Positions 25,020 through 33,697 of a stretch of DNA of 47,630 nt are shown here, in pieces. The position numbers and the translations under genes are program-made. Within the stretch, counting starts at the first letter, position 1. Each line of letters begins with the position of its first letter. Origin of the DNA: Bacillota bacterium (GTDB lineage: Bacteria; Bacillota; Limnochordia; Darwinibacteriales; Darwinibacteriaceae); the NCBI GenBank assembly GCA_012837385.1, contig DURH01000035.1, positions 1-47,630 on the forward strand, written 5' to 3'. The notes below the pieces were generated by a model. That model ran no database searches. It had not been told where the DNA came from and was given only the letters and a program-made list of their open reading frames with translations.

Positions 25020-26046
25020 TCTAGCTGCAAAACAAACACAGGAACAACCAAGAGAGCAGAAACCTGTTCTCCGAGTAGAAAACCTGCACACCTGGTTTGA
25101 GGTGCGCCGCATGGGCTTTTTTAAAGCCGGCGACGTCCGGGCCCTGGATGGCGTATCCTTTGAACTGTATGCAGGAGAGACCATTTCCATCGTAGGCGAA
25201 AGCGGCTGCGGTAAAAGTACCCTGGCCAAAACCATCTTAGGGATTCATCACCCCACCAGCGGTAAGATCTACTTTGAGGATGAGGATATCAGCACTTTTG
25301 ATAAGGAAGGTTGGAAGAAATACCGCTCCAACATCGGGTATATCATGCAGGACCCATATGGCGCACTCCCTCCCTTCATGTCTGTGAAGCGGATTCTGGA
25401 AGAGCCCATGAAGATCAACGGCATCAAGGATAAAAAGGAACAGGCCAGGCGCATTAGGCAGGTCCTGGAGGAAGTTAAGCTCGCTCCCATCGAGGACTTC
25501 CTGCCCAAGTTCCCCCACATGCTCAGCGGCGGACAGCAGCAGCGCTTGGTTATCGCCAGGGCCATGATCCTTGACCCAAAGATGCTGGTAGCCGACGAGC
25601 CCGTATCCATGCTGGACGCGTCTGTGCGTGTGGAAATCCTCCAGCTCCTCCAAGGGCTGCAGAGGAAACACAATCTGGCGATTATCTATATCACCCACGA
25701 CTTGTCCACCGTGCGCTACTTCTCAGAACGCATCTTCTCCATGTACGGAGCCAAGATTATTGAGAAGTCGGGAACAGCCGCCCTGCTCAAGGAGCCGCTG
25801 CATCCCTACACCAAGGCCCTGTTTGAGGCCACATCTGACCCTGATGCGGAGAACCTGAAGACATTTAAGGATGTACCTGCCGGTGAACCGCCCAGTTTGA
25901 TGAATCCGCCCACGGGCTGCCGCTTCAATCCCCGCTGCCGGAACATGATCAAGGGGCTCTGCGACAAGGAGATTCCCCCTGAGTTCCAAGTGCGGGAAGA
26001 CCACTCCGTAGCCTGCTGGCTGTATAAGGATCAGGAAATAAAATGA
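25012..26046 (+). CDS. ABC transporter ATPase, DppF-like
   Basis: A 344-residue second nucleotide-binding subunit forming a heterodimer with the DppD-like protein. Walker A GESGCGKST (62-70), signature LSGGQQQR (171-178), Walker B MLVADE (191-196), H-loop ITHDLS. The oligo_HPY tail HPYTKALFEAT and NPPTGCRFNPRCRNM completes it. It overlaps the upstream ATPase by 8 nt with GAGAGGTGA before the ATG. The next small gene overlaps its stop. Confidence 0.95.
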   Translation: MPSLAAKQTQEQPREQKPVLRVENLHTWFEVRRMGFFKAGDVRALDGVSFELYAGETISIVGESGCGKSTLAKTILGIHHPTSGKIYFEDEDISTFDKEGWKKYRSNIGYIMQDPYGALPPFMSVKRILEEPMKINGIKDKKEQARRIRQVLEEVKLAPIEDFLPKFPHMLSGGQQQRLVIARAMILDPKMLVADEPVSMLDASVRVEILQLLQGLQRKHNLAIIYITHDLSTVRYFSERIFSMYGAKIIEKSGTAALLKEPLHPYTKALFEATSDPDAENLKTFKDVPAGEPPSLMNPPTGCRFNPRCRNMIKGLCDKEIPPEFQVREDHSVACWLYKDQEIK

Positions 26047-26267
26047 TGCGTACCAAGCGCCACATGCTGATTGGCGGCACCATGCTGGTAGTAGGCTGGG
26101 TTGTGATCTTCGCCATGGTACTGGAAGTGATTCCTTCCCCCATCTGGCTGAACATGGTGGCCTACGCCGTTACCATCTTCGGCTTCATGCTGGGCATGGT
26201 GGGTGTGATGACCCACATCCGGGTAAACCTACAGAAGCATCGTGATAATGACGAGGATAGATACTAA
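26043..26267 (+). CDS. Small two-helix membrane protein coupled to the ABC operon
   Basis: A 74-residue protein whose ATG overlaps the DppF-like stop (ATGA), so it is translated with the transporter. Two membrane helices are visible, about 9-27 (IGGTMLVVGWVVIFAMVL) and 36-57, with a charged C-terminal tail (VNLQKHRDNDEDRY). Not recognised as a named family. It may be an accessory subunit, regulator or assembly factor of the importer; only the position supports that. The operon terminator follows at once. Confidence 0.82.
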   Translation: MMRTKRHMLIGGTMLVVGWVVIFAMVLEVIPSPIWLNMVAYAVTIFGFMLGMVGVMTHIRVNLQKHRDNDEDRY

Positions 26268-26302
26268 GAGCCGTGTCTGCGCAGACACGGCTCTGCCATT
26301 TT
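26267..26302. terminator. Bidirectional terminator after the family-5 ABC operon
   Basis: Perfect palindrome with 14-nt arms, AGAGCCGTGTCTGC / GCAGACACGGCTCT, followed by CATTTTCTTTT. It overlaps the stop of the small membrane protein gene and separates it from the convergent chemoreceptor gene. Confidence 0.88.
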
Positions 26303-26310
26303 CTTTTCGC

Positions 26311-27894
26311 CTAAAAACCTCTGAACCTAGAAATCTGCCTTTGGAGCTCCCCTGCCATGTGAGCAAGCTTCTCTGACTCTTCAGCAATGGAGTTGGCCAC
26401 CGCGGACTGTTCCTCGGTGGAAGCGGCAATCTCCTCACTGCCTGCCCCCACATCTTCCGCAGCCTTGGCAATCTCCGCCACCTGCTGAGCGACTTCCTGG
26501 AACACTCTGCTGATAGCTGCAAAGGTGTTCCCAGTGAGATCAATCTGCTCATCCACCTTTTCCACGCTGCTGTCCGCCTTGTTCATGCGCTGGATGGTCT
26601 CTGCAGTACCCCTGAGAATCTCCTGGATGAGCTCGGCGATTTCCCCTGTGGCACTCTTAGACTGTTCTGCCAGGCGGCGTACTTCCTCGGCAACCACAGC
26701 AAAGCCCCGTCCATTCTCTCCTGCTCGAGCAGCCTCAATGGCCGCATTGAGGGCCAGCAGATTGGTCTGTTCGCTGATCTCGCTGATCAGCTCCACAATA
26801 TCGTCAATCTGCCGAGAACGCTCTGCCAAGCTGTCCACCGCCTCGGTGAGGTCCTGCACATCCTGCCTGGCACTGGCCACATCTCCCACCGCGGTTCTGA
26901 GCATCTCTAGGCCTCGCTCCAATTCGCCCATGGCGTGCTCTGTATTCCCCCTCATAGCATCGGCATTTTCTGCCATGGCCACCGATGTGCTGGAGAACTC
27001 ATTGGACGTGCTGGCCACCTCGGTGATGGCTGCACCGGTTTGCACAGCCATGGAAGAGAGGCTCTGAGAAAGAGAATTGACCATTTCACTGTTTTCCTGA
27101 ATCCCCTTAACCAACTGGCGCAGGCTCACCACCATGTCCTGCAGGGACTGGGACAAATCACCGATCTCGTCTCCGGATTTTATGGTCCAGCTCGCCGCTA
27201 AATCACCATCGCCCACCCGATGGGCCGCCTCGCGCAGCACCTTTAGGGGCTTGGTGATCCTTCTGGTGACAATAACTGCGCTGACCACACTGAGCACGAT
27301 GCCAACCGTAGCAATGATCAGGATCTGCTGGACTATGGAGGACATTAAGCCGCGCATCTGCACACTTAAGTCATGAACATCTTGATCCAGCTCGCTGCGG
27401 ACCTCCCCGAGGATGCCCCGGGTTTGGGTCAGGCTGGGTATAGTAACACTGTGGTAGATCTCCTGCGCTCCTGCTGTATCCCCCGCTTCCAGAAGCGATT
27501 TAATGGTCTGGGCTGAGGTATGCAGCTGGACATGGGGGCCGTAGAGCTGCTCAAACGTCGCGGCAAAGGAGGGATAGCGCTCCAAGAGGTGCTGGAAATC
27601 TTCACTGCCCAGCCACTGGCCCAAATTGCATTTAGTGGGGTCCAGCTGCAGCGAGAAGCCCTCCGCCGACTCTGAGATGAGATGCTCCTGCAGCACCATC
27701 ACCCACTGCAGGTGTTCAATTTCCCTCTGCATAAGGGAAGTATGTAGATCCTCAGAATCCTCCGTCAGCTCCCACTTTTCCCGAATGGTTAACAGGCCAA
27801 AAGTGCTGACCAGATTAGTGAAGATCACTACTAACACTAAGATTAGAAACCCCAATCCTAGCTTTTTACCAATGGACAACCTGGTAAAACTCAT
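26311..27894 (-). CDS. Methyl-accepting chemotaxis protein with extracytoplasmic CZB-like sensor
   Basis: A 527-residue chemoreceptor: helix 1 about 13-35, sensor 36-188, helix 2 about 190-209, HAMP ([18 protein letters not shown] on), then the coiled-coil signalling domain with the hairpin tip [19 protein letters not shown] that binds CheA/CheW. In the sensor His61 and Trp64, Cys89 in KCNLGQWL, and His121/His125 in HVQLH match the chemoreceptor zinc-binding (CZB) set of three His and one Cys. CZB domains are usually cytoplasmic, so this location is unusual. ATG with AAGGGGG upstream. The ligand may be zinc or a redox signal such as hypochlorite, by family analogy. Confidence 0.93.
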   Translation of the reverse strand: MSFTRLSIGKKLGLGFLILVLVVIFTNLVSTFGLLTIREKWELTEDSEDLHTSLMQREIEHLQWVMVLQEHLISESAEGFSLQLDPTKCNLGQWLGSEDFQHLLERYPSFAATFEQLYGPHVQLHTSAQTIKSLLEAGDTAGAQEIYHSVTIPSLTQTRGILGEVRSELDQDVHDLSVQMRGLMSSIVQQILIIATVGIVLSVVSAVIVTRRITKPLKVLREAAHRVGDGDLAASWTIKSGDEIGDLSQSLQDMVVSLRQLVKGIQENSEMVNSLSQSLSSMAVQTGAAITEVASTSNEFSSTSVAMAENADAMRGNTEHAMGELERGLEMLRTAVGDVASARQDVQDLTEAVDSLAERSRQIDDIVELISEISEQTNLLALNAAIEAARAGENGRGFAVVAEEVRRLAEQSKSATGEIAELIQEILRGTAETIQRMNKADSSVEKVDEQIDLTGNTFAAISRVFQEVAQQVAEIAKAAEDVGAGSEEIAASTEEQSAVANSIAEESEKLAHMAGELQRQISRFRGF

Positions 27895-27940
27895 TCTGAA
27901 CCCCCTTATTAGAAATTGTAGGTATTCTCAATAATGAATT

Positions 27941-27980
27941 CGCCCAGGATCAGGATAACTCCTTCACCTGGGCGTCTTTA
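27941..27980 (-). terminator. Possible terminator downstream of the Big2 gene
   Basis: CGCCCAGG / CCTGGGCG arms separated by 18 nt. The T-rich tail is better on the plus strand (TCTTTATT) than on the minus strand (AATTCATTATT), so the direction is unclear. Confidence 0.4.
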
Positions 27981-28008
27981 TTCGCTAAGTTATTTTACTG
28001 CGTACCCC

Positions 28009-29319
28009 TTATGGGAACAGATCAAAGCCGATATTCACACCCAACCTAAAGCTGGGCTTGAACACACTGGTGGTGGGAAAAATGGCGTCAACCACCGCTT
28101 CCACAGGCAGAGCCAGGCGGGAACTGACCCGGTACTGGGTGCCAATGGTAAAGCGCAGGATAAAGCCTTTCTGGGAGTCCACATCATCCAAGGGGGTGAC
28201 ATACCCTACACCGGTGCCCAAGTACCCCCCTGTGGAGCGTTGAACGCCGCTGAAAGACACCAGAAGCTCCCTGGTGGGGTCGAAGTCCAGATCAATGGTC
28301 ATGAGCCCATTTGTGAGCATAGAGCCAAAGAAGGACGAAACCAAGCCCAAAGGATTGGAGCTATCCTTAGAGAGTGATTCTGGTGCTTTCAATTCCGGGG
28401 CACTGCTTTGGCTGCCTTTCTGGTCCACAGTAGGGGTAAACCTCAGCCCAATACGCACAGGGAAGCGGGTCTCACCCCTGGGAGTGAGCAGGCTGCCTAC
28501 CCGAACTCCAAAGGTGGGCGGCAGGACAGTAACGTTCATAGTTGCTGGGGAGCCTGATCTAGTACCCTTACTGATAGCCCGCACGGTAATGGTGGAAGTA
28601 CCTGGCTGCAGACCAGTAACCACACCCTGCTCATCCACGGACACCTTAGATTCATCACTGGAGAAGAACAGAAACTCAGGGTTAGCCACGGGCCGCCCTA
28701 AGGCATCTAGGGCATAGACAGTGAGCTGCTTGGACTGTCCCAGACTGAGGCGAACCTGCCCAGGCACGACAAAGACCTGGTCAATGGCACGTTCAATCAC
28801 CTGCACATCAGAGGGGAACAGATCGGTGAGCAGATTGTCCACCAAGTTTGGCGCATCCTGGATCCGGGGCGAGCTGGCCATGGAAGCACCAATTAAGGCA
28901 GGGCTGCTTCCCTGTAGGGCAAAGCGCTGCACACCCACCACTGCTGTATTCTGCAGCAGAGTGAGGGAGCCGGTAATCACCTGGTCAGCTAGACCAGCTT
29001 CCAAAATGGCTTGGGCCCGATCCCAAGCCGATGTCTCCGGAGCGAAGGACAAAGCCTCCAACTCATCCCGGAGGGTAACACTGTCCTGTACCTGGAACTC
29101 GCCAAACTGCACCAGTCTGGCGGCAATGCCTTGGGACATGATGCGGGACAAGCTGAGCAGATCGCTCTGGGTAACGCTGCGGGGATCAATGTAGTTACCT
29201 TCCCCATCCAAAGCCAAAAAGTCCAGTACAATTACCCGCTCCGCGGCCTGCACGGCTGTGCCTACCAGCAGCACCACCAGCAGCGCAGCGTAAACAAGTC
29301 TCCTTTTATCCTTAGTCAT
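28009..29319 (-). CDS. Secreted Big2-domain protein with barrel-like C-terminus
   Basis: A 436-residue exported protein of unknown function. The signal peptide is about 1-26 (LVYAALLVVLLVGTAVQAA). Residues 27-170 (VIVLDFLALDGEGN, RIMSQGIAARLVQFGEFQVQ) resemble the CsgG/TolB-like domain that precedes outer-membrane functions. Residues about 182-266 are a Big2 Ig-like domain (SKVSVDEQGVVTGLQPGTST). From 270 to the end, alternating hydrophobic strands (RFPVRIGLRFTP, GFILRFTIGTQYRV, FRLGVNIGFDLFP) look like a small membrane beta-barrel. It is next to a DUF2207 gene on the same strand. Domain calls are by eye; the barrel is an inference. Confidence 0.82.
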   Translation of the reverse strand: MTKDKRRLVYAALLVVLLVGTAVQAAERVIVLDFLALDGEGNYIDPRSVTQSDLLSLSRIMSQGIAARLVQFGEFQVQDSVTLRDELEALSFAPETSAWDRAQAILEAGLADQVITGSLTLLQNTAVVGVQRFALQGSSPALIGASMASSPRIQDAPNLVDNLLTDLFPSDVQVIERAIDQVFVVPGQVRLSLGQSKQLTVYALDALGRPVANPEFLFFSSDESKVSVDEQGVVTGLQPGTSTITVRAISKGTRSGSPATMNVTVLPPTFGVRVGSLLTPRGETRFPVRIGLRFTPTVDQKGSQSSAPELKAPESLSKDSSNPLGLVSSFFGSMLTNGLMTIDLDFDPTRELLVSFSGVQRSTGGYLGTGVGYVTPLDDVDSQKGFILRFTIGTQYRVSSRLALPVEAVVDAIFPTTSVFKPSFRLGVNIGFDLFP

Positions 29320-29340
29320 AGTCCTCTCCTTCCTTTGGCG

Positions 29341-29379
29341 TATCGCTCTAGCGTATCGCTTTAGCGTATCGCCTTAGCG
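29341..29379. repeat. Three-copy 13-bp tandem repeat at the DUF2207 gene end
   Basis: TATCGCTCTAGCG, TATCGCTTTAGCG and TATCGCCTTAGCG in direct tandem. Each unit carries a short inverted repeat (CGCT-AGCG type), so the RNA could form a row of mini-hairpins. The last copy contains the stop codon of the DUF2207 gene (29374-29376). The array lies between two same-strand genes. Confidence 0.85.
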
Positions 29380-31164
29380 AACACCGCCTCCGCCTCCGCC
29401 AAAACCTCCTCCCCCGCCTGAGGAGAATCCTCCACCAGTGCTGCTGCTCTGGGGTACAGTCACCCTGGTGATGGATCTTTCCACGGAGCGGGTCATGCGG
29501 CTGATCCGGTTCAGTCCAGCGGTATGGTGGTAGTAGAACCAACCACCAGCGAAGTAGTATTCCCCTTCCTGGAGGTTCGGAAATCTCATCTCCAGCTGTT
29601 TCAGCATCTGGTCAGCTACTCCCAAAGTGACGGCATAGGGCAGATACTCTTCCCAGATACCTAGGGCACCTACTCGAGCCTGGTCCACCCTTGAGAAGTC
29701 CTTCAAATACCGGCGGAATGCCAGCCACTTAGTGTACTGCAGGCGTCCTTCTGGGGAGCGGCGGGCGGAAGCTGCCGCTGCCAGGATGATCACTGCCATG
29801 CCCATCAATACCCCTACGAAGGTGGTGATCAACATCTCCAAGACGGCAGCCACTATGCCTAGGGCGATCAGGCCAAAGCCAGGCAGCAGGAAGAGCAGCG
29901 CCTTTTTACCTTGCTCTTCATCGAAGAACTTGTGCTCCTTGGCGGCCTCCTGCACTTTCTTACCCCACTCCTTCCAAAAGGCAGCAAATGACTTTTGGTT
30001 CTGCTTGGAGTACTCTTGGAGGTCTTCCAGGGTGACTTCACCATCACTAACCTCTTCAAAGAGGAGCCTCAAGGCCTCAGCTTCATAGGGGCGCAGTCTC
30101 TCCGCATCCCTACTGGAGACTTCCTTCCTCCTAAATCTATAATTCGCCTCGTCTCCGCTTCTTCTGCCCCCTGCACCAGTGATTTCTTCAATGCTGAGAT
30201 AGCTGCGCCGCGCTAGATCCAGAAGAGTTGCTGTGAAGTCGCTGCCCTGGACAGTGCGGCGGTATAGAATGGCCAGCTCAGCAGGGGGATATTCTGCGGG
30301 TAGTTCTTTATAGTAACGATCCTGATACCCAGGTCCAGGCTTGCCGTAGTTGTTCCACACATAGACGGCCAAAAGCCCACTCAGCAGTAGGAGCAGTGCC
30401 GCAGCATAGGGATCAAACTCCCGGCGCTGCTGCGTCCTGGCCCGCCTTTCTTCCCGAGCTTGCTCTTCGCCTAAGATGCGGTCCAAGCCGTTTTCATTGG
30501 TATACCTGGTACCTAAGGGTACTAGGTCATTGGGAAAAACGGCACGCCCCTCCACAAAGGTGTTGGCGGGAAGGTTCTCCACTTCCCATACAATACGCTG
30601 GGGAGATTCCACGGTTACCTGGCCGTGCCTAGGCCCATAGCCCCAAGCACCTACCTGATCTGCCTCGGCACCATAGGGCAGGGAAAGCACGATCCGCACC
30701 CGATCCCGGGGTTGATCCCATTCCTTCCCCACAAACTGATAGTAAAACTCCGCCACATCATTGTGCTTCAAGATGGCGTTATGGAGAGTGTAACTCACCT
30801 GAAACTTCTTGATCTCATCGGTGGCGCTGTAGCTCCAATCCACCAAGAGTTCATCGCCCTTCTGGCGCACGAAATAGGTACCTGGAACCCCAGATGCGTT
30901 TTCGTCTACCAGCTGATAGGGAGTCCCCTCTTCTGACACTACCACATCTCTGATCTCAATACCCCTGGAAATATTAAACGTCTGAAACATCCCCGAAAAA
31001 GTACCATCAAACTGCACGGTATGGGTTTCGGTAATGCGTACCACTGCATCGGCGCCCACCTGGGCCTCAATATCCAAACTTAAAAACCGATGACTGCGGG
31101 CTTCGCTGCCGGCGGGAACAATGGCCAGGATCAACAGAACTGTCAACCAGATCCAACGTCTCAC
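29374..31164 (-). CDS. DUF2207 domain membrane protein
   Basis: A 596-residue protein with a signal peptide (1-22) and an extracytoplasmic DUF2207 beta domain (about 25-230; VVRITETHTVQFDGTFSGMF). One membrane helix follows near 255-272, then a cytoplasmic part, and a hydrophobic hairpin near 425-470. The C-terminus is almost pure Gly/Ser (SSGGGGGFGGGGGGVR), as in many DUF2207 proteins. Function is unknown across the family. The start is GTG 31164, with AGAGGGGGG upstream. It is followed on the same strand by the Big2/barrel gene after the 13-bp tandem repeat, so the two may be co-expressed envelope proteins. Confidence 0.9.
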   Translation of the reverse strand: MRRWIWLTVLLILAIVPAGSEARSHRFLSLDIEAQVGADAVVRITETHTVQFDGTFSGMFQTFNISRGIEIRDVVVSEEGTPYQLVDENASGVPGTYFVRQKGDELLVDWSYSATDEIKKFQVSYTLHNAILKHNDVAEFYYQFVGKEWDQPRDRVRIVLSLPYGAEADQVGAWGYGPRHGQVTVESPQRIVWEVENLPANTFVEGRAVFPNDLVPLGTRYTNENGLDRILGEEQAREERRARTQQRREFDPYAAALLLLLSGLLAVYVWNNYGKPGPGYQDRYYKELPAEYPPAELAILYRRTVQGSDFTATLLDLARRSYLSIEEITGAGGRRSGDEANYRFRRKEVSSRDAERLRPYEAEALRLLFEEVSDGEVTLEDLQEYSKQNQKSFAAFWKEWGKKVQEAAKEHKFFDEEQGKKALLFLLPGFGLIALGIVAAVLEMLITTFVGVLMGMAVIILAAAASARRSPEGRLQYTKWLAFRRYLKDFSRVDQARVGALGIWEEYLPYAVTLGVADQMLKQLEMRFPNLQEGEYYFAGGWFYYHHTAGLNRISRMTRSVERSITRVTVPQSSSTGGGFSSGGGGGFGGGGGGVR

Positions 31165-31319
31165 GAGCAGCCCCCCTCTCCATAAATTTAAACTTGCTTA
31201 CTTTTTTTCAGGTTTCGCTAACGGCACTTTGAATCCTCCTGTTAGAAACATTACCCTACACTTATTCCTGAGCACAGCCTACTGCATAAGATAGCTTGAC
31301 CGAGAAGGGAGGTGATGAG

Positions 31320-31823
31320 TTGTACAGTGAATATGAAGGGAATGCAGCCCCTGGCCTGCACAGTTTTGCAGTAGCCCGCATCATTGGCGGCCCCCTCTAC
31401 CCAGAGATTCGGGGCACAGTGTGGTTTCAAGACGTCCCCGGCGGGACATTCGTATCAGTAAAGGTGACCGGACTCCCCACCTACCAGCCTGCCCCTCCCG
31501 GCGGAGATCCAATCGGCCCCCATGGCTTTCATGTGCATATGTATGGAGACTGCCGCATTGGCGATCCAGACAACCCCTTCCTCTCCGCAGGAGGACACTG
31601 GAACCCCGATGAGCAGCCCCACGGCAACCACGCCGGCGATTTCCCCGTCCTCTTTTCCAATCACGGCCTGGGCGAAATGTGCTTTTTCACAGACCGCTTT
31701 AGGGTGTGGCAGGTAATCGGCCGTTCCGTACTGATCCATGAGAATCCCGATGATTTCCGCAGCCAGCCTGGGGGAGATTCAGGGCGGAGGATGGCCTGCG
31801 GGGTGATCAAAGCCTGGCCCTAA
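31320..31823 (+). CDS. Cu/Zn superoxide dismutase family protein
   Basis: A 167-residue protein with the SOD fold and all metal ligands: HVH in HGFHVHMYGDC, then His in GGHWNP, PHG and NHAGD with its Asp, and His in VLIHENPDDF. The disulphide pair is Cys in YGDC and in MACGVI, and the active-site Arg is in SGRRMACG. It lacks a signal peptide or lipobox, unlike most bacterial SodC or YojM proteins, so location is uncertain. The TTG at 31320 follows GGGAGGTGA; an in-frame TTG at 31296 lies upstream of that SD. It disproportionates superoxide if metal-loaded. Confidence 0.88.
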   Translation: MYSEYEGNAAPGLHSFAVARIIGGPLYPEIRGTVWFQDVPGGTFVSVKVTGLPTYQPAPPGGDPIGPHGFHVHMYGDCRIGDPDNPFLSAGGHWNPDEQPHGNHAGDFPVLFSNHGLGEMCFFTDRFRVWQVIGRSVLIHENPDDFRSQPGGDSGRRMACGVIKAWP

Positions 31824-31831
31824 ATGCGGCG

Positions 31832-31862
31832 AAAAAAAGGGCGTGGAGAGCTTCTCCACGCC
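31832..31862 (-). terminator. Terminator of the sugar ABC operon
   Basis: GGCGTGGAGA / TCTCCACGCC hairpin. On the minus strand it is followed by CTTTTTTTCGCC. It lies 19 nt past the last permease gene and 17 nt after the SOD gene, and may also end SOD transcription. Confidence 0.88.
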
Positions 31863-31880
31863 ACTTTCCTATCAATGATC

Positions 31881-32744
31881 CTAGCCCTTGACAGCGCCGC
31901 CCAAGAGACCGCGGACGAAGTACTGCTGTAAGGAGAAAAAGACAACTAGGGGGACCACCATGGACACAAAGGCTGCCGCCGTCAAGAGGTGCCAATCCTG
32001 CCCGAAGGAACCAACCAAGCTGGACAGGCGCATAGTAAGCGGTGCCACCGACTCATGCCCGCCTAGGTAAATAAGGGCTACCAGTAGATCGTTCCAGACA
32101 AAGAGGCACTGGAAGATCACCAGAGAAGCCAGGGCCGGCACCGACAGGGGTATAGCCAGGCGGATAAAGGTGGTCCAGATGGAAGCCCCATCGATATGCG
32201 CGGCTTCAAAGAGATCCTTAGGCAGGCCCTGGAAGAAACTGTGCAGCATAAAGATGGAAAAGGGTAAACCGTACCCGGTATGCACCAACCACAGTCCCGC
32301 AAAGGTTCCCGACAGGCTGAGTTTATTGTACAGCCTGAGCACTGGAATAAAGGTCATCTGGGTGGGCACCACCAGCATGAGCACAATCAGGGCATAAAAG
32401 AATCCCCGGCCCCGGAAGTGGAGCTGTGAGAGGCCGAAGGCCGCGAGGGCCGCCAAAAACACTGGGATTACTGTACCCCCAATGGTGATGATAAAGCTGT
32501 TGCGGAAGGCGGTGAGCATGCCCCCTGAAGAAAGCACAGCTTGATAGTTCTCCGCGGTGTACTGGGTGAACTTCAGAGGGCTGGTCAGCACAGTCCACCA
32601 ACCAGAGTAAACCACGTCACTCGCGGGGCGGAAGGAAGTGATAAGCAGGCCCATGGTGGGCACGATCCAGAGCAGCATGGACAACAACACCACAATATTG
32701 ATCACAATCTTCGGCATTCTGGATTTCAGTCTCTGCCAGTTCAC
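31881..32744 (-). CDS. Carbohydrate ABC permease, MalG/AglG-like
   Basis: A 287-residue CUT1-family permease with six helices. The EAA loop is LPKDLFEAAHIDGASIWTTF (about 180-199), VPTQMTFIPVLRLYNKLSL is typical of MalG-like subunits, and the protein ends QQYFVRGLLGGAVKG, a classic CUT1 ending. The start is GTG with GGGAGGG upstream, 2 nt after the MalF-like stop. It works with the partner permease and a sugar-binding protein. No ATPase gene is in the operon, so a shared MsmX-type ATPase elsewhere is expected. Confidence 0.95.
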   Translation of the reverse strand: MNWQRLKSRMPKIVINIVVLLSMLLWIVPTMGLLITSFRPASDVVYSGWWTVLTSPLKFTQYTAENYQAVLSSGGMLTAFRNSFIITIGGTVIPVFLAALAAFGLSQLHFRGRGFFYALIVLMLVVPTQMTFIPVLRLYNKLSLSGTFAGLWLVHTGYGLPFSIFMLHSFFQGLPKDLFEAAHIDGASIWTTFIRLAIPLSVPALASLVIFQCLFVWNDLLVALIYLGGHESVAPLTMRLSSLVGSFGQDWHLLTAAAFVSMVVPLVVFFSLQQYFVRGLLGGAVKG

Positions 32745-32746
32745 TT

Positions 32747-33613
32747 CTATCCCTCCCCTTTCAGCTTCTGCCGGATATTGGCAAACATAATCGGGATAAT
32801 CATCAAGAAGAGCACCACCGCGATGGCGCTGGCCCTTCCAGTGTTGGCATACTGGAACATCTCTTTGAACATGCGGTTGGCAATAACCTCTGTACCAAAG
32901 TTCCCATTGGTCATCACATAGATAATGTCAAAGATCTTCAGCACATTAACCAGCATAGTGGTGGTAACCATGGTTAAAGCAGGCCGCATTTCCGGGATGA
33001 TGATATGGCGGAACACCTGCCAATCATTGGCTCCATCCACCTGGCCTGCCTCCAAGAGCTCCTTGGGAATCCCTTTATAGGCGGCGGATAATATAACCAT
33101 ACAATACCCAGTCCAAATCCACAAACCCACCACAATTAAGGCCAGGTTGTTCACGGGATTCTCCAACAGCCAGCCCTTGGGCTCAAAACCCAGGATCACC
33201 ATAATCTGATTTAAAAGCCCAATCTGCTCAGCACCAGCAGGCTTGTAGCTGTACATAAACTTCCAGACCACACCGGCACCAACAAAGGAAATGGCCATGG
33301 GCATAAAGATAATGGATTTCGCCAGGCGCTCATATTTCACCCTGTCCACTAAAATGGCAAAGAGCAGGCCGAGGCCCACTGTTCCCGCGGTAAATAGAAC
33401 GAGCCACAACAGGTTGTTCTTAAACGCCCGCAGCATCACCTGGGAGGTAAACACATACTTATAGTTGTCTAAACCCACAAAGGACTCCGAGCGCCTGTCC
33501 AAAAAGCTCAGGTAGATGGTCTGCAAAGCCGGATAAACCTGGTACACCAGGAGAAACAGCACTGCCGGGCCCACATAGAAAAGCGGAGTCAAGGCACTGG
33601 TCTTCCGCTTCAC
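32747..33613 (-). CDS. Carbohydrate ABC permease, MalF/AglF-like
   Basis: A 288-residue CUT1 permease. YVGPAVLFLLVYQVYPALQT is the usual first helix, and IPKELLEAGQVDGANDWQVF contains the EAA loop. NGNFGTEVIANRMFKEMF near the end resembles alpha-glucoside-type (AglF) permeases. The GTG at 33613 is chosen because AGGGGTGA lies just upstream; the GTG at 33622 overlaps that SD. Forms the membrane channel with the MalG-like subunit. Confidence 0.94.
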   Translation of the reverse strand: MKRKTSALTPLFYVGPAVLFLLVYQVYPALQTIYLSFLDRRSESFVGLDNYKYVFTSQVMLRAFKNNLLWLVLFTAGTVGLGLLFAILVDRVKYERLAKSIIFMPMAISFVGAGVVWKFMYSYKPAGAEQIGLLNQIMVILGFEPKGWLLENPVNNLALIVVGLWIWTGYCMVILSAAYKGIPKELLEAGQVDGANDWQVFRHIIIPEMRPALTMVTTTMLVNVLKIFDIIYVMTNGNFGTEVIANRMFKEMFQYANTGRASAIAVVLFLMIIPIMFANIRQKLKGEG

Positions 33614-33637
33614 CCAAATCACCCCTTCCCTGTTGGG

Positions 33638-33671
33638 AAAAGCGGCACGCCCTTAGGCCAGGGCGCGCCGC
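33638..33671 (-). terminator. Intra-operon hairpin after the sugar-binding protein
   Basis: Minus strand GCGGCGCGCCC / GGGCGTGCCGC (one mismatch), loop TGGCCTAA, then TTTT. It sits between the binding-protein and permease genes and probably lowers permease expression or stabilises the upstream mRNA. Confidence 0.7.
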
Positions 33672-33697
33672 AGCAAATCACTTAATACTTCCACCCT

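Noticed and set aside
29341-29379. Possible CRISPR repeat
   Set aside because: Units are 13 bp in direct tandem with no spacers and no cas genes nearby.
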